A stretch of 50,267 nt of DNA, from assembly GCA_017436865.1 (NCBI GenBank), contig JAFSCH010000070.1:1-50267 (forward strand), written 5' to 3'. Numbering within the stretch: the stretch's first letter is position 1; each line of letters opens with the position of its first letter. Positions 26,444 through 35,183 of the stretch are shown here, one piece after another. The notes beneath the pieces were generated by a model. That model worked only from the letters and a program-made list of their open reading frames with translations, did not search any database and had not been told where the DNA came from. The translations under genes and the position numbers were made by a program. The DNA is from Lachnospiraceae bacterium (GTDB lineage Bacteria > Bacillota > Clostridia > Lachnospirales > Lachnospiraceae).

Positions 26444-28129
26444 ATGCGTAAATTTGCAGTTGATATTAAATATTTTAAAATTAAAATAGTTTCTATTATA
26501 TTGTTATTATTATTAAGTACAATAATTAATTTGATTCAGCCATTATTAACACAGTATATCATGGATGCAGGCATCTATAAGGCAGATACATATATTGTAA
26601 TAAAATATTCAGTGATTTCTATAGGGTTATACCTTATTTTATATGCGATAGGTCTAGTTAAAGAGGGAATTAGAATATCGATAAAGAATGATTTGAATTT
26701 AAATTTGTGGAGAAGAGCCATAAATCATATATCTTTAGCAAAATTGGATAAAATTAATGAAAAAAATTGTGTAGAATTAACTCATTGTATTGAAAGTGAT
26801 ATTTCGACGATTACTTCTGTTTTTGATGAAGGAGCTATGTTGGCGATTACAGAAGTATTAGGTATCATAGGAGGCATTATAGGATTATTTATTGTATCAA
26901 ATGATTTAGCAATCATAATATTACTAATTACTCCTATAAAGTTAGTTGGAACAATTTTTATGAGTAAAGAAAACATGAAATTGATGCAACAGTTAATGCA
27001 ACATAGGCAGATGTTTTCAAAATGGATAGGTGAATATATTACTGGTATAGAAGATATTAGATTGTGGGGAATACAAAAAAAATTACATTCAGTATTTGAA
27101 AAGATAAAACAAGAAGAATTGACATCCGTTAGTAAAAGAAACATATTTAATTATTTAAATATTAGTATTGATCAATTATTTATTGAAATTGTAATTGTAG
27201 TTATATATATATTAGGATGTCATGTTTATAAAAATGGAAATATATCAGTAGGAGGAATTATTGCCTACATTACGTTTAGTACATATATATTAACGCCGTT
27301 ATCCTCTATATTTAATATATTTTTTATATATGCAGGTGTTAAGCCTTCATTGGAAAGATTGGGTACTTTTCTAAATTGGGAAAAGGAATGTAATGAAGGA
27401 AAGTTAGCATTAGAAAAAATTGAAGAAATAAGATTTGATAATGTTTCATTTGCTTATGATAACAATAGAGAACTATTTCAACAGATAAATTTGAATATAA
27501 AAGAAAACCAAAAAATTATCTTATTTGGAAAAAACGGAAGTGGGAAAACAACCATTAATCGTTTACTTTTAAGATTATTTGATCCAAGTGAAGGCCATAT
27601 ATACATTAATAATATTGAAATAAAAGAACTGGAATTAAAAAAATATCGAGAGAAAATTTCAGTGATGAACACGGACTTTTATTTGTTTAATGATTCGATA
27701 TATAACAATATTTGTATTGAGAGAAATATTGATGAAGCTTTTTGGGATGAAATAATAAAGATATGTGGTTTAGAAGAAACAATAGATGAAAAAAAACTAA
27801 GTTACAAAATTGGAGAAAATGGAGAATTGCTTTCTGCCGGACAGAGACAAAAAATTGCTTTAGCACGTGCTTTAGCATGTGGACGTGAATTACTTATCTT
27901 AGATGAACCTACTGCCAATATGGATTATGACTCTAAAAGAAAATTTATTAGTAAGATTATGGATAGAAACTTTAGAAAAACTGTGATAATCATTTCTCAT
28001 GATATTGAATCGTTGAAAAAGGCAGATAATATAATCTATTTAAGCGAAGGGCAGGTTAGTGATATTGGTAGTTACGAAGAGATTTTTAATCGAAATGAAA
28101 AATTTAGAACGGAAATAGCAACATTATGA
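26444..28129 (+). CDS. ABC exporter, fused membrane and ATPase domains (system A)
   Basis: 561 residues. The membrane domain (about 1-300) has six hydrophobic segments, starting IVSIILLLLLSTIINLIQ. The ATPase domain (about 325-561) has Walker A LFGKNGSGKTT, signature LSAGQRQKIALARAL, Walker B LLILDEPTANMD and H-loop IIISHD. There is no N-terminal C39 peptidase, so leader removal must be done by another protein, most likely the subtilisin encoded next. The start at 26444 is preferred for GAAGG upstream; an upstream in-frame ATG overlaps the terminator. The stop overlaps the next ATG by 4 bp. Confidence 0.9.
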   Translation: MRKFAVDIKYFKIKIVSIILLLLLSTIINLIQPLLTQYIMDAGIYKADTYIVIKYSVISIGLYLILYAIGLVKEGIRISIKNDLNLNLWRRAINHISLAKLDKINEKNCVELTHCIESDISTITSVFDEGAMLAITEVLGIIGGIIGLFIVSNDLAIIILLITPIKLVGTIFMSKENMKLMQQLMQHRQMFSKWIGEYITGIEDIRLWGIQKKLHSVFEKIKQEELTSVSKRNIFNYLNISIDQLFIEIVIVVIYILGCHVYKNGNISVGGIIAYITFSTYILTPLSSIFNIFFIYAGVKPSLERLGTFLNWEKECNEGKLALEKIEEIRFDNVSFAYDNNRELFQQINLNIKENQKIILFGKNGSGKTTINRLLLRLFDPSEGHIYINNIEIKELELKKYREKISVMNTDFYLFNDSIYNNICIERNIDEAFWDEIIKICGLEETIDEKKLSYKIGENGELLSAGQRQKIALARALACGRELLILDEPTANMDYDSKRKFISKIMDRNFRKTVIIISHDIESLKKADNIIYLSEGQVSDIGSYEEIFNRNEKFRTEIATL

Positions 28130-28794
28130 GAATAGTAATTATAGATGGCTTAATAAATTCTAGTATATTAGTCAATTTGGATAAATTAACGTTATTAAAA
28201 GTGATAGATTCAAAGGTATGTAAAAAAAATCATAAGGATGAATGTAAAGGGATCACACATGCAACAATTGTAACCAGAATAATTGAACAATATGGGCATT
28301 ATGATAAATTAGATCATATTGAAATATTAAATCAAGAGGGTTTCGGGAATATTGATGATCTAATTGTAGCACTAAAATGGTGCATATCTCAAGATGTAGA
28401 TATTATTAATTTAAGTCTAGGAACAACATGTGAGGAGGATTTTGAAGAACTAGGTATTGTATGTGAACAATTAATTAATCAAGGAAAAATCATTATTGCT
28501 GCAGAACATAATCTTGGTTATTATGCAATGCCTTCTTCATTGAATAAGGTATTAAGTGTAAAAACGATAAGAACTCCATTTTTTATTATATGGGATAAAA
28601 AAAAGAATAGAATGTTGACAAATGGTAAGATATGGATAACCACTAAAGACAATGGGCATATAAAAACTCAAAGTTTCAATAGTTATGCATGTGCTTATAT
28701 AACTAGTCTAATATCAAAAAAAGGAACAGGAGTATATTGTGAAAAAATTAAGAATAGAAGAGGTTTCCAAGTGTTTTGGAAAAGGAGAAAATAA
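28126..28794 (+). CDS. Short subtilisin-like (S8) peptidase of system A
   Basis: 222 residues. A minimal S8 fold without signal peptide or propeptide: Asp7 in VIIDG, His45 in KGITHATIVTRII, oxyanion Asn129 in IIAAEHN, and Ser186 in FNSYACAYITSL. The usual HGT and GTSFAAP boxes are degenerate (THA, NSYACA), though the triad is present. Presumably a cytosolic leader peptidase for the Cys-rich precursor. The last 56 bp overlap the next gene, and the basic tail ([16 protein letters not shown]) is not typical of the family. The overlap may reflect a fused or truncated C-terminus. It starts with ATGA overlapping the exporter. Confidence 0.8.
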   Translation: MRIVIIDGLINSSILVNLDKLTLLKVIDSKVCKKNHKDECKGITHATIVTRIIEQYGHYDKLDHIEILNQEGFGNIDDLIVALKWCISQDVDIINLSLGTTCEEDFEELGIVCEQLINQGKIIIAAEHNLGYYAMPSSLNKVLSVKTIRTPFFIIWDKKKNRMLTNGKIWITTKDNGHIKTQSFNSYACAYITSLISKKGTGVYCEKIKNRRGFQVFWKRRK

Positions 28795-29407
28795 AGTTAT
28801 AGTGATAGATAACGTATCGTTTGAAGTAGAACAAGGAGCATTTGTGACAATATTAGGACCATCAGGAAGTGGTAAAACGACATTGTTAAGATGTATTTGT
28901 GGGATAGAAGATGTAGATAAAGGAAAGATATTTATTGGTAATACCGAGATTACAACAATGAATGAAGAAAAAAGAAAAAAATATCGTAGGGAAAACATTG
29001 GAATTGTATTTCAACAATATTCACTTCTTCCCATACTAAATGTACAAGAAAACATTTTACTGCCATTAAAATTCAATAGGATGAAGTTGGATGCAGAATA
29101 CTATAATAAAATCGTTGCTTTGTTAGGCATAGATAAAAAGTTGAAAGAGAAAATTACGTCACTTTCCGGTGGACAACAGCAAAGGGTAGCGATTGCAAGA
29201 GCACTAATTACAAAACCCATGTTAATTTGTGCGGATGAACCAACAGGAAATTTGGATCAGGGAAATTCTAGAGAAGTAATTCATTTATTTCAAGAAATCC
29301 GAAGCCAATTCGGAACAACTATTGTTATGATTACGCACGATGAAAACATTGCAAAACAATCAGATTATACAATAAGAATACAAGATGGAAAAATAATGAA
29401 GGAATAA
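28739..29407 (+). CDS. ABC transporter ATPase, MacB/LolD type
   Basis: 222 residues with a GTG start (28739), supported by AGGAG at 28728-28732. Walker [16 protein letters not shown], signature [15 protein letters not shown], Walker [13 protein letters not shown] and H-loop MITHDE are all present, and the Q-loop FQQYSLLPI fits the MacB/BceA subfamily. It pairs with the permease that follows by 6 bp. In bacteriocin clusters such pairs give self-immunity or resistance. It overlaps the end of the subtilisin gene. Confidence 0.92.
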   Translation: MKKLRIEEVSKCFGKGENKVIVIDNVSFEVEQGAFVTILGPSGSGKTTLLRCICGIEDVDKGKIFIGNTEITTMNEEKRKKYRRENIGIVFQQYSLLPILNVQENILLPLKFNRMKLDAEYYNKIVALLGIDKKLKEKITSLSGGQQQRVAIARALITKPMLICADEPTGNLDQGNSREVIHLFQEIRSQFGTTIVMITHDENIAKQSDYTIRIQDGKIMKE

Positions 29408-29413
29408 TTAATT

Positions 29414-31153
29414 ATGATAAAGTTATTGGTAAGTTCACATTTTAAAAGTAAATGGTTGCAAAGCATAATATATATCATGATATATACTGTAGTTGTTGGA
29501 TTTTACAAGATGGCATTGTCGATTGCTATGGAAATACAGGGAAGCACAAGTGTAGCAATTATGATAATAGGAATATTATATGGCACTATGATTTTTGCTG
29601 TTGTGTTCAAAATGCAGATATTAACCAATAGAGATATTTGGTGTACTTATCATGAAATGGGAATGATTAAGAAGGAAGCAGCAAGAATAATTGTAATAGA
29701 GGATGCTATATTATTGACGTTTGGAGCTGCGTTGGGAATTATTTTGGGAAGCCACATAATTAGCTATTTATATCAGTCCACCATAAATGTAGTTATATTA
29801 GATTTATTAGTAATACTATGTATTTTGATAGCGTTTTCGATAGCTTTTTTTCTACAGGTGCAATTCTTATTTTCTCATATATGGTATAAGGAGTCTGTAG
29901 ACAGATACGATATTGCGTATAAAAGAGAAGGTATTCCTCTTTCTGTTAAAAATGTGATTCGTGAAAAGAGTAAATTGTATTTTATAGTTAGTGTTATTAC
30001 GTTTGGAATTGTAATCTTTAATACAATTATAATCGTGTTAAAGAGTGATGAAAGTGAGATTTATTTTGATAAAGCAATATGTGTTGATTTTTTTCTCTCT
30101 AATGTAGATACAAATGAGGATGTAATAAGAAAGGAAGAACAATATGTTTTAGAAGAAGATATTTTACAGGTAGAAAAGAGTAAATATTTTTTAGAAGGAG
30201 GTAGACTTTTCCACAATCTGAATAGAGAAAAAATCACATTACATACGACAAAGTTACCGGAAACATCATCTTTTGAACTTTTTTATGGACGCGAATTTGA
30301 AAGGGCATTAGATGGAAACTATTATCTGAATCTATATGGAGCAGATGACTTTATTATCGAAGAAATGGAGATTATCGAAGGTAATATTGATTTGGAAAAA
30401 CTAAAGTCAGGAAAGTATATTATATATGGGCTTGAACGAAGACCAACGGTTGAAGAATATTTTGGAAAAGTAAGCGATGAATGGAAATATTTTAATGTTG
30501 GTGATAAGATAACGCTCTGTGGAAAAGAGAAAACGCAGGAATATGAAATACTCTGTATTTGTGTAGTGAATCATTCATATGCAGAGCAAATAAATTATGC
30601 TTATCCAGGGCATGAATTAACATTTTATCTTCCAACGAATGAGTATTTGAGCTATGGCGATGATTATGCAATGCGGTATCTGTTCAATGCATCGGATGCA
30701 GAGGCAATGGAGAAAGAAATGGGAGCATTGCGGTATGAGTCTCAAGGCACGTGGAGAGAACGGTATGAGGAGGAGATGAATAAAATTAGAATGGTTGCTC
30801 AATATTTTTGCATAGCATGCGTAGGCATTGGGATATTTGTGTATTATAATACTATTTTTGTATCACTTATATCAAGAAAGGATGAGTTTATAATCCTGTC
30901 AGATATAGGTATATCGAAAAAACAGATTTTGCGAATGCTTTTAGCAGAGGGAGGACTATATGCTGTAATAGTATCCAGCGTAAGCATTGGTTGTACAATA
31001 TTGATGGCATATATGTGTAAATTTTTGTTGATTTCAGAATCATGGAGTTATCAGTTTACGTTAGAACCAGCGATGGGTATACTCATGATTATTATTTCGT
31101 TATCTTTATTAATTCCAATTGTTACGTATAGGATGGTTATTGAATCAAATTAG
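29414..31153 (+). CDS. FtsX-like ABC permease (system A immunity)
   Basis: 579 residues with clear hydrophobic segments in the N-terminal region (IIYIMIYTVVVGFYKM, ILIAFSIAFFLQVQFLF), around residue 190-210, and in a C-terminal set (YFCIACVGIGIFVYYN, YAVIVSSVSIGCTILMAYM, GILMIIISLSLLIPIVTY). Two large soluble segments lie between. This layout fits FtsX/MacB-type permeases partnered with the ATPase immediately upstream. It ends just ahead of a terminator and promoter P2. It likely exports or repels the peptide made by system A. Confidence 0.8.
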   Translation: MIKLLVSSHFKSKWLQSIIYIMIYTVVVGFYKMALSIAMEIQGSTSVAIMIIGILYGTMIFAVVFKMQILTNRDIWCTYHEMGMIKKEAARIIVIEDAILLTFGAALGIILGSHIISYLYQSTINVVILDLLVILCILIAFSIAFFLQVQFLFSHIWYKESVDRYDIAYKREGIPLSVKNVIREKSKLYFIVSVITFGIVIFNTIIIVLKSDESEIYFDKAICVDFFLSNVDTNEDVIRKEEQYVLEEDILQVEKSKYFLEGGRLFHNLNREKITLHTTKLPETSSFELFYGREFERALDGNYYLNLYGADDFIIEEMEIIEGNIDLEKLKSGKYIIYGLERRPTVEEYFGKVSDEWKYFNVGDKITLCGKEKTQEYEILCICVVNHSYAEQINYAYPGHELTFYLPTNEYLSYGDDYAMRYLFNASDAEAMEKEMGALRYESQGTWRERYEEEMNKIRMVAQYFCIACVGIGIFVYYNTIFVSLISRKDEFIILSDIGISKKQILRMLLAEGGLYAVIVSSVSIGCTILMAYMCKFLLISESWSYQFTLEPAMGILMIIISLSLLIPIVTYRMVIESN

Positions 31154-31166
31154 GTAAGTGATTAAG

Positions 31167-31195
31167 AAGAGGCTGGCAATATGCTGGTTTCTTTT
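31167..31195 (+). terminator. Terminator ending system A
   Basis: As RNA, AAGAGGCTGGCA pairs with TGCTGGTTTCTT over all 12 positions when G-U pairs are allowed, followed by TT. It is a diverged copy of the terminator at 22987 (same flanking AAGTGATTAA). The LytTR repeat starts directly after it. Confidence 0.65.
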
Positions 31196-31258
31196 ACCGT
31201 TGAAAAAGTTAAGTGACCGTTCAAGGAGTTATGGTTGAAAGGGATTATTTTATATGCT
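31196..31258 (+). promoter_or_regulatory. LytTR-type operator and promoter P2 (system B)
   Basis: ACCGTTGAA (31196-31204) and ACCGTTCAA (31216-31224) are 20 bp apart; TATGCT (31253-31258) lies 37 bp from the start of the second. About 145 nt of leader precede the first precursor. Confidence 0.78.
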
Positions 31259-31402
31259 AATTTTATGTAGTCAATAGATATACATAAGAAGTGGTAGATA
31301 TTTTAAACTTAATATTTAATGAAGTTCTATAATAATACCGTAATATTATAGTTGATTGGTATATTTTTACATATATCAAAATAAAAGAAGGAGGATGCTA
31401 TA

Positions 31403-31549
31403 ATGGAAAAGAACATTTTAGAGACTTTGGAACCATTAACGGAGGATGATGTTAAGGTGCAATATTGTGATCGCAAAGATTGTTTGCATGATTGTCCGCC
31501 AATCGGAGGTGGGGCAAATTGTGGTCCAATAATTACATTAAGCTTTTGA
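31403..31549 (+). CDS. RiPP precursor peptide B1, 48 residues, four Cys
   Basis: The leader is MEKNILETLEPLTEDDVKVQ and the core runs from Tyr21: YCDRKDCLHDCPPIGGG then ANCGPIITLSF. Cys at 22, 27, 31 and 40 (CX4CX3CX8C). AAGGAGG precedes the ATG. A paralogue lies at 32009 with the same Cys positions. Two SPASM radical SAM enzymes and a subtilisin follow in the same direction, so Cys-centred crosslinks (sactipeptide- or ranthipeptide-like) are likely, possibly with disulfides given the thioredoxin-like gene. I do not recognise the core as a characterised class. Confidence 0.8.
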   Translation: MEKNILETLEPLTEDDVKVQYCDRKDCLHDCPPIGGGANCGPIITLSF

Positions 31550-31673
31550 TTAAAAAGGGTGATTTATTCAATGTTTTGAATAGGTCATCCTTGTATTCTG
31601 GTTCGTAGGAAGAAAGTAGAAGCGTAATAAGCATAGTAACGCAAGCAATTATTGCAATATAGAAAGAGGATAA

Positions 31674-31815
31674 GCCTGAAAAAGATACAAAAATGTTTAT
31701 TATTATAAAAAGGATTGTTCCTATTGCGCAAGAATAGAGAATCTGATTAGGCAACTAGCAGAATCAGAGGAACCTCTTTACGTTGTCAGTATGGGAAAAA
31801 CAGAATACAAAGTCT
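31674..31815 (+). pseudogene. Remnant of the thioredoxin-like gene (first tandem copy)
   Basis: Matches the start of the intact gene at 32283, but the GTG start is CTG here, about 145 bp after codon 5 are deleted, and the copy stops at the equivalent of codon 85, where it joins the next promoter unit. The reading frame runs into TAA. Recognisable codons for KKDCSYCARIENLIRQLAES remain in another frame. Confidence 0.85.
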
Positions 31816-31820
31816 TATTT

Positions 31821-31863
31821 ACTGTTCAAGGAGTTATGGTTGAAAGAGATTATTTTATATGCA
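31821..31863 (+). promoter_or_regulatory. LytTR-type half-operator and promoter P3
   Basis: ACTGTTCAA (31821-31829) lies 37 bp before TATGCA (31858-31863). The upstream repeat was lost at the junction with the pseudogene, so only one LytTR site remains. Activation may be weaker than at P2. Confidence 0.6.
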
Positions 31864-32008
31864 GATTTTATGTAGTCAATAGATATACATAAGAAGTGGT
31901 AGATATTTTAACCTTAATATTTAGTGAAGTTCTATAATAATACCGTAATGTATAATTTGCTTGGTATATTTTTTACATATATCAAAATAAAAGAAGGAGG
32001 ATGCTATA

Positions 32009-32155
32009 ATGGAAAAGAATATTTTAGAAATCTTGGAACCATTAACAGAGGATGATGTTAAGGTGCAATATTGTGATGGTACCAATTGTTTGCATGATTG
32101 TCCACCAATTGGACCTGGTCCAAATTGTGGTTCATTATTCACAACAAAAGAGTAA
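32009..32155 (+). CDS. RiPP precursor peptide B2, 48 residues, four Cys
   Basis: Paralogue of B1 with an almost identical leader (MEKNILEILEPLTEDDVKVQ). The core is YCDGTNCLHDCPPIGPG then PNCGSLFTTKE. All four Cys, CLHDCPPIG and NCG are kept, while residues 24-26, 37, 39 and the C-terminal seven vary. The pattern of constant leader and variable core positions is typical of RiPP precursors processed by the same enzymes. AAGGAGG precedes the ATG, and the intact thioredoxin-like gene follows. Confidence 0.82.
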   Translation: MEKNILEILEPLTEDDVKVQYCDGTNCLHDCPPIGPGPNCGSLFTTKE

Positions 32156-32282
32156 TCAAAATGGGGTGATTTGTTCAAGGTTTTGAGCAGGTCATCCCTG
32201 TATTTTAATTAGTAGGAAGAAAGTAGAATTGTAATAAGTATAGTAATGAAAGTAATCATTGCAATATAGAAAGAGGATAAGC

Positions 32283-32936
32283 GTGAAAAAGATACAAAAA
32301 TATATATGGATAGTGGGAGTAGTAATTATAGTTTTTTTATTTGGTATGTATTGGTTAATTCATATGAAAGATCCGTATACCGCTTTAAATAGTATACGAA
32401 ATAAAGATATATTTGAGCAAGAGGAAGAAGAGTATTATGTTTATTATTATAAAAAGGATTGTCCCTATTGCGTAAGAATAGAGAATCTGATTATGCAACT
32501 GGCAGAATCAGAAGAATCTCTTTACGTTGTTAATATGGGAAAAGACCAGAATACAAAGTCTTATGACTGGAATAAGATGCATGCGGAAGAAGATAAAGAA
32601 ATAGGAATATTAAATTTGGATAGTTCGATAACTTTTTATGAAGGGGAAAGTAAAGAAAAATATCAAAATCAAACAGATAAAAATAAATATGGAAAGATAA
32701 AGAGATATGACATTGTAGAAGCTGATGATAGATATGTTTTAAAAAATAGTAATGCTAGAATCGGTTATGTTTATGCATCCATTCAGACTCCTGAGATTGG
32801 CTATGAAGAGATGACAGATGCTGAAGAGATTGTAATTGCAGGTGTACCTACCCTTTTACATATAAAAAATGGAAAAATCGATGGCTTTTACTTTGATGCC
32901 CCTGAGATTGCAGAGCATTTAGAAGACATACAATAG
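32283..32936 (+). CDS. Membrane-anchored thioredoxin-like thiol oxidoreductase with CPYC motif
   Basis: 217 residues from a GTG start (32283) supported by AGAAAGAGG just upstream; a TTG at 32259 would add 8 residues. The N-terminal transmembrane anchor (about 8-26, WIVGVVIIVFLFGMYW) places the thioredoxin fold outside the membrane. The active site is KKDCPYCVRIENLIMQLA (Cys60, Cys63), and the cis-Pro loop appears as VIAGVPTLLHIKNGK. It resembles the PedC/BrcD bacteriocin disulfide-isomerase type. In the cluster it could oxidise or shuffle Cys of the exported peptide. The CPYC dipeptide is of glutaredoxin type. A degraded copy lies upstream. Confidence 0.85.
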   Translation: MKKIQKYIWIVGVVIIVFLFGMYWLIHMKDPYTALNSIRNKDIFEQEEEEYYVYYYKKDCPYCVRIENLIMQLAESEESLYVVNMGKDQNTKSYDWNKMHAEEDKEIGILNLDSSITFYEGESKEKYQNQTDKNKYGKIKRYDIVEADDRYVLKNSNARIGYVYASIQTPEIGYEEMTDAEEIVIAGVPTLLHIKNGKIDGFYFDAPEIAEHLEDIQ

Positions 32937-32947
32937 GGGGGAGCAAT

Positions 32948-34141
32948 TTGTTTGAATTCAGTAGATATACTCACATAATGCCGTTTGATAAATATGTAAT
33001 TGTATGTAATGTGAGAACTGGAAGCTATATGCGGGTTCCTAAGAGTTATTATAACCTTCTTAAGGATTCTAATTTAGATGAGATGGTTATATGTAATCAT
33101 GCAGATTTACAAAAGGTATTCAATAACTTGATACAACTAGGATGTATTGATAAGAAGTCAACAATAGCAGAGAAAGATACTAAAAAAGTGGATATGATAT
33201 ACTTTTCGATTACAAATAAGTGTAATTTAAAGTGTATTCATTGCTGTACAGATGCAATTAGTAATTATAGTGAAGAACTATCAGAGGAAGATGTTTTAAG
33301 TATTATTGATAAAATCATTACCTTAAATCCTAAAACACTGTGTATAACAGGCGGTGAGCCTCTAATGAGACAAAACTTTTTTAATATACTGGAGAGAATA
33401 AGGGGAAAGTTTCAGGGAAAGATTGTCTTATCCACGAATGGAACATTGATAAATCCGAGCAATGTGGAACATATAATAAAAAACGTTGATAGCATATCTA
33501 TTAGTTTGGATGGATATGATGAGGAAAGCTGTTCTGTCATAAGAGGTTCCGGAGTATTTTCCAAGTGCTGTAAGACAATAGAGCTTTTACATGAGCATGG
33601 TTTTAAAAAGATATCATTATCTATGATTGTAACAAAACATACCACAGAGAAGAGAGAAAACTTCGAAAGGCTATGTGAAAAGTATGAAGCAGAACCTTTA
33701 TTTAGGATATTAGAGCCGCTAGGACGAGGAGAAGAAATATATCAGGAATTAAAGGGAGATATGGTAGGCAAGCATGATGAAATATCTCTTGGATGTAGAG
33801 TATGTTTTCCGGGATTTAAAGAACTACATATTAATTATAATGGAAAAGTATATCCTTGTGGAGGAACAGTTGGAATTGATGAATTTGTTATTACAAATGC
33901 AAAAAATGAAGATTTTGTACAAGTGATACAAGAATTCTTGAAGGAAAGCGAACTTCCCTGTATATCACCATATAGGTCTTGGAATTGTAAATCATGTAAG
34001 GACTGTAGTATACAGTTATTTTGTCCGCTTTGTATAGGAGAAAAATATGTATTGCTTCAACAAGGTAATCTAGAGGAGGAATTTTGTAGTAGATACAGAG
34101 AAAGAATTGCAAAAGCAATGAAAGAGGAGTTATATGGATAA
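32948..34141 (+). CDS. Radical SAM/SPASM peptide maturase B1
   Basis: 397 residues from a TTG start (32948) 4 nt after GGGGGAG. The N-terminal 80 residues (FDKYVIVCNVRTGSYMRVPK and an LIQLGCIDKK helix) could be a PqqD-like peptide-binding domain. The cluster motif is CNLKCIHC (Cys92, Cys96, Cys99), with CITGGEPLMRQ and LSTNGTL following. The C-terminal SPASM region has GCRVCFPGFKELHINYNGKV, YPCGG, NCKSCKDCSIQLFCPLC and a last Cys. It is only distantly similar to the system A enzyme. It overlaps the next radical SAM gene by 8 bp, so the two are translated together. Confidence 0.9.
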   Translation: MFEFSRYTHIMPFDKYVIVCNVRTGSYMRVPKSYYNLLKDSNLDEMVICNHADLQKVFNNLIQLGCIDKKSTIAEKDTKKVDMIYFSITNKCNLKCIHCCTDAISNYSEELSEEDVLSIIDKIITLNPKTLCITGGEPLMRQNFFNILERIRGKFQGKIVLSTNGTLINPSNVEHIIKNVDSISISLDGYDEESCSVIRGSGVFSKCCKTIELLHEHGFKKISLSMIVTKHTTEKRENFERLCEKYEAEPLFRILEPLGRGEEIYQELKGDMVGKHDEISLGCRVCFPGFKELHINYNGKVYPCGGTVGIDEFVITNAKNEDFVQVIQEFLKESELPCISPYRSWNCKSCKDCSIQLFCPLCIGEKYVLLQQGNLEEEFCSRYRERIAKAMKEELYG

Positions 34142-35183
34142 GATTAGATTTACATTTTGGGTTACAGAAGAATGTAATTTGCGGTGCAATTACTGCTATG
34201 TTTCCAAGCAGCCTATAAAAATGGATAGAGTGGTAGCAGATCAGAGTATTAAGTTTGCGAAACAACAGATAGAGGAAAGAGATAATGCGGAGATTGTGGT
34301 TAGCTTTCATGGTGGAGAGCCAACTATGAATTTTGAGATTATAGAGTATCTTACAGAATATTTTACCAAGCAATATGGTAAAAGAGTATCCTTTCAACTG
34401 ACGACAAATGGGGTATTAGAGAAAGAGCATATATATGATTATTTTATGAAGAATCATTTTATGATTTCGGTTAGCTTGGATGGAGCAAAAGAATGCAATG
34501 ACCTTAACCGAATCAAGCAACAAGGCGAGAGCACTTATGATCATGTAATGCGTACGTTAGCTTATTTCAAGAAGCATGAATATGATGTCCGGTTAAGAAT
34601 GACTATTAATGCCTCCAATGTACATTTATTCTCGGAAAGCTTTAGGTTTCTATTTGATCAAAATGTGGGACCGGTAGCGTTTGCGGTGGATATGCTTCAT
34701 GACTATGATAAAAAGTTTTGGGAAACTCTTTCTATGGAGTTAGAAAAAACAATGGACTATTTATATGAACACGCATATACATGGTATGAATATTACATAA
34801 AGGCACTAGAACAAGAGTATTTATCGATTAAGAAGATTTGTGTAGGTGGAAAAGATAGCTTTCATATAGATGGAAAAGGTTGCATCTATCCGTGTATGCT
34901 TGCAGTTGGTTATGAGGAATTTTGCATTGGGGATATAGATACAGGAATTTGTGAAGAAAAAATGTGTGAAATGAACGATATAAATGAAAAGAAAAATCCT
35001 GCGTGTGAGAAATGTGCTGCAAAGCAAATATGTGCAGGAGAATACTGCAAAATAATCAACAAACGTTGCTCAGGAGATTATTTATTGCCTTCTATTAATA
35101 ATTGTAAAATGACAAAAGTTTTCAGTGAATTGATTCGAAAGAGTAAAAAAAGGTTGAAGTTGAATGGAAGTTGTTCTGATTGA
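34134..35183 (+). CDS. Radical SAM/SPASM peptide maturase B2
   Basis: 349 residues. Unlike B1 there is no N-terminal recognition domain: the cluster motif CNLRCNYC (Cys14, Cys18, Cys21) is at the very start, then VSFHGGEPTMNF and LTTNGVLEKE. SPASM-type cysteines follow: GCIYPCMLAVGYEEFCIGD, CEKCAAKQICAGEYCKIINK, RCSG and NNCK. It may rely on B1 or another protein for leader binding, or act at a second site or in sequence with B1. It resembles the anSME/QhpD-type SPASM architecture. It overlaps the following subtilisin gene by 20 bp. Confidence 0.9.
   Translation: MDKIRFTFWVTEECNLRCNYCYVSKQPIKMDRVVADQSIKFAKQQIEERDNAEIVVSFHGGEPTMNFEIIEYLTEYFTKQYGKRVSFQLTTNGVLEKEHIYDYFMKNHFMISVSLDGAKECNDLNRIKQQGESTYDHVMRTLAYFKKHEYDVRLRMTINASNVHLFSESFRFLFDQNVGPVAFAVDMLHDYDKKFWETLSMELEKTMDYLYEHAYTWYEYYIKALEQEYLSIKKICVGGKDSFHIDGKGCIYPCMLAVGYEEFCIGDIDTGICEEKMCEMNDINEKKNPACEKCAAKQICAGEYCKIINKRCSGDYLLPSINNCKMTKVFSELIRKSKKRLKLNGSCSD

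Larger units (their letters stand above)
31205..32280 (+). repeat. Tandem duplication, about 605-bp unit
   Basis: The promoter, leader, precursor gene and start of the thioredoxin-like gene occur twice, offset by about 605 bp (precursor ATGs at 31403 and 32009). The second unit continues into the intact thioredoxin-like gene; in the first that gene is truncated. The precursors differ only in scattered residues, so the duplication is fairly recent. Confidence 0.88.

Noticed and set aside
31533-31754. A 73-codon minus-strand frame over the precursor/pseudogene region
   Set aside because: Antisense to the tandem duplication; the similarity between units is explained by the plus-strand precursor and oxidoreductase genes.
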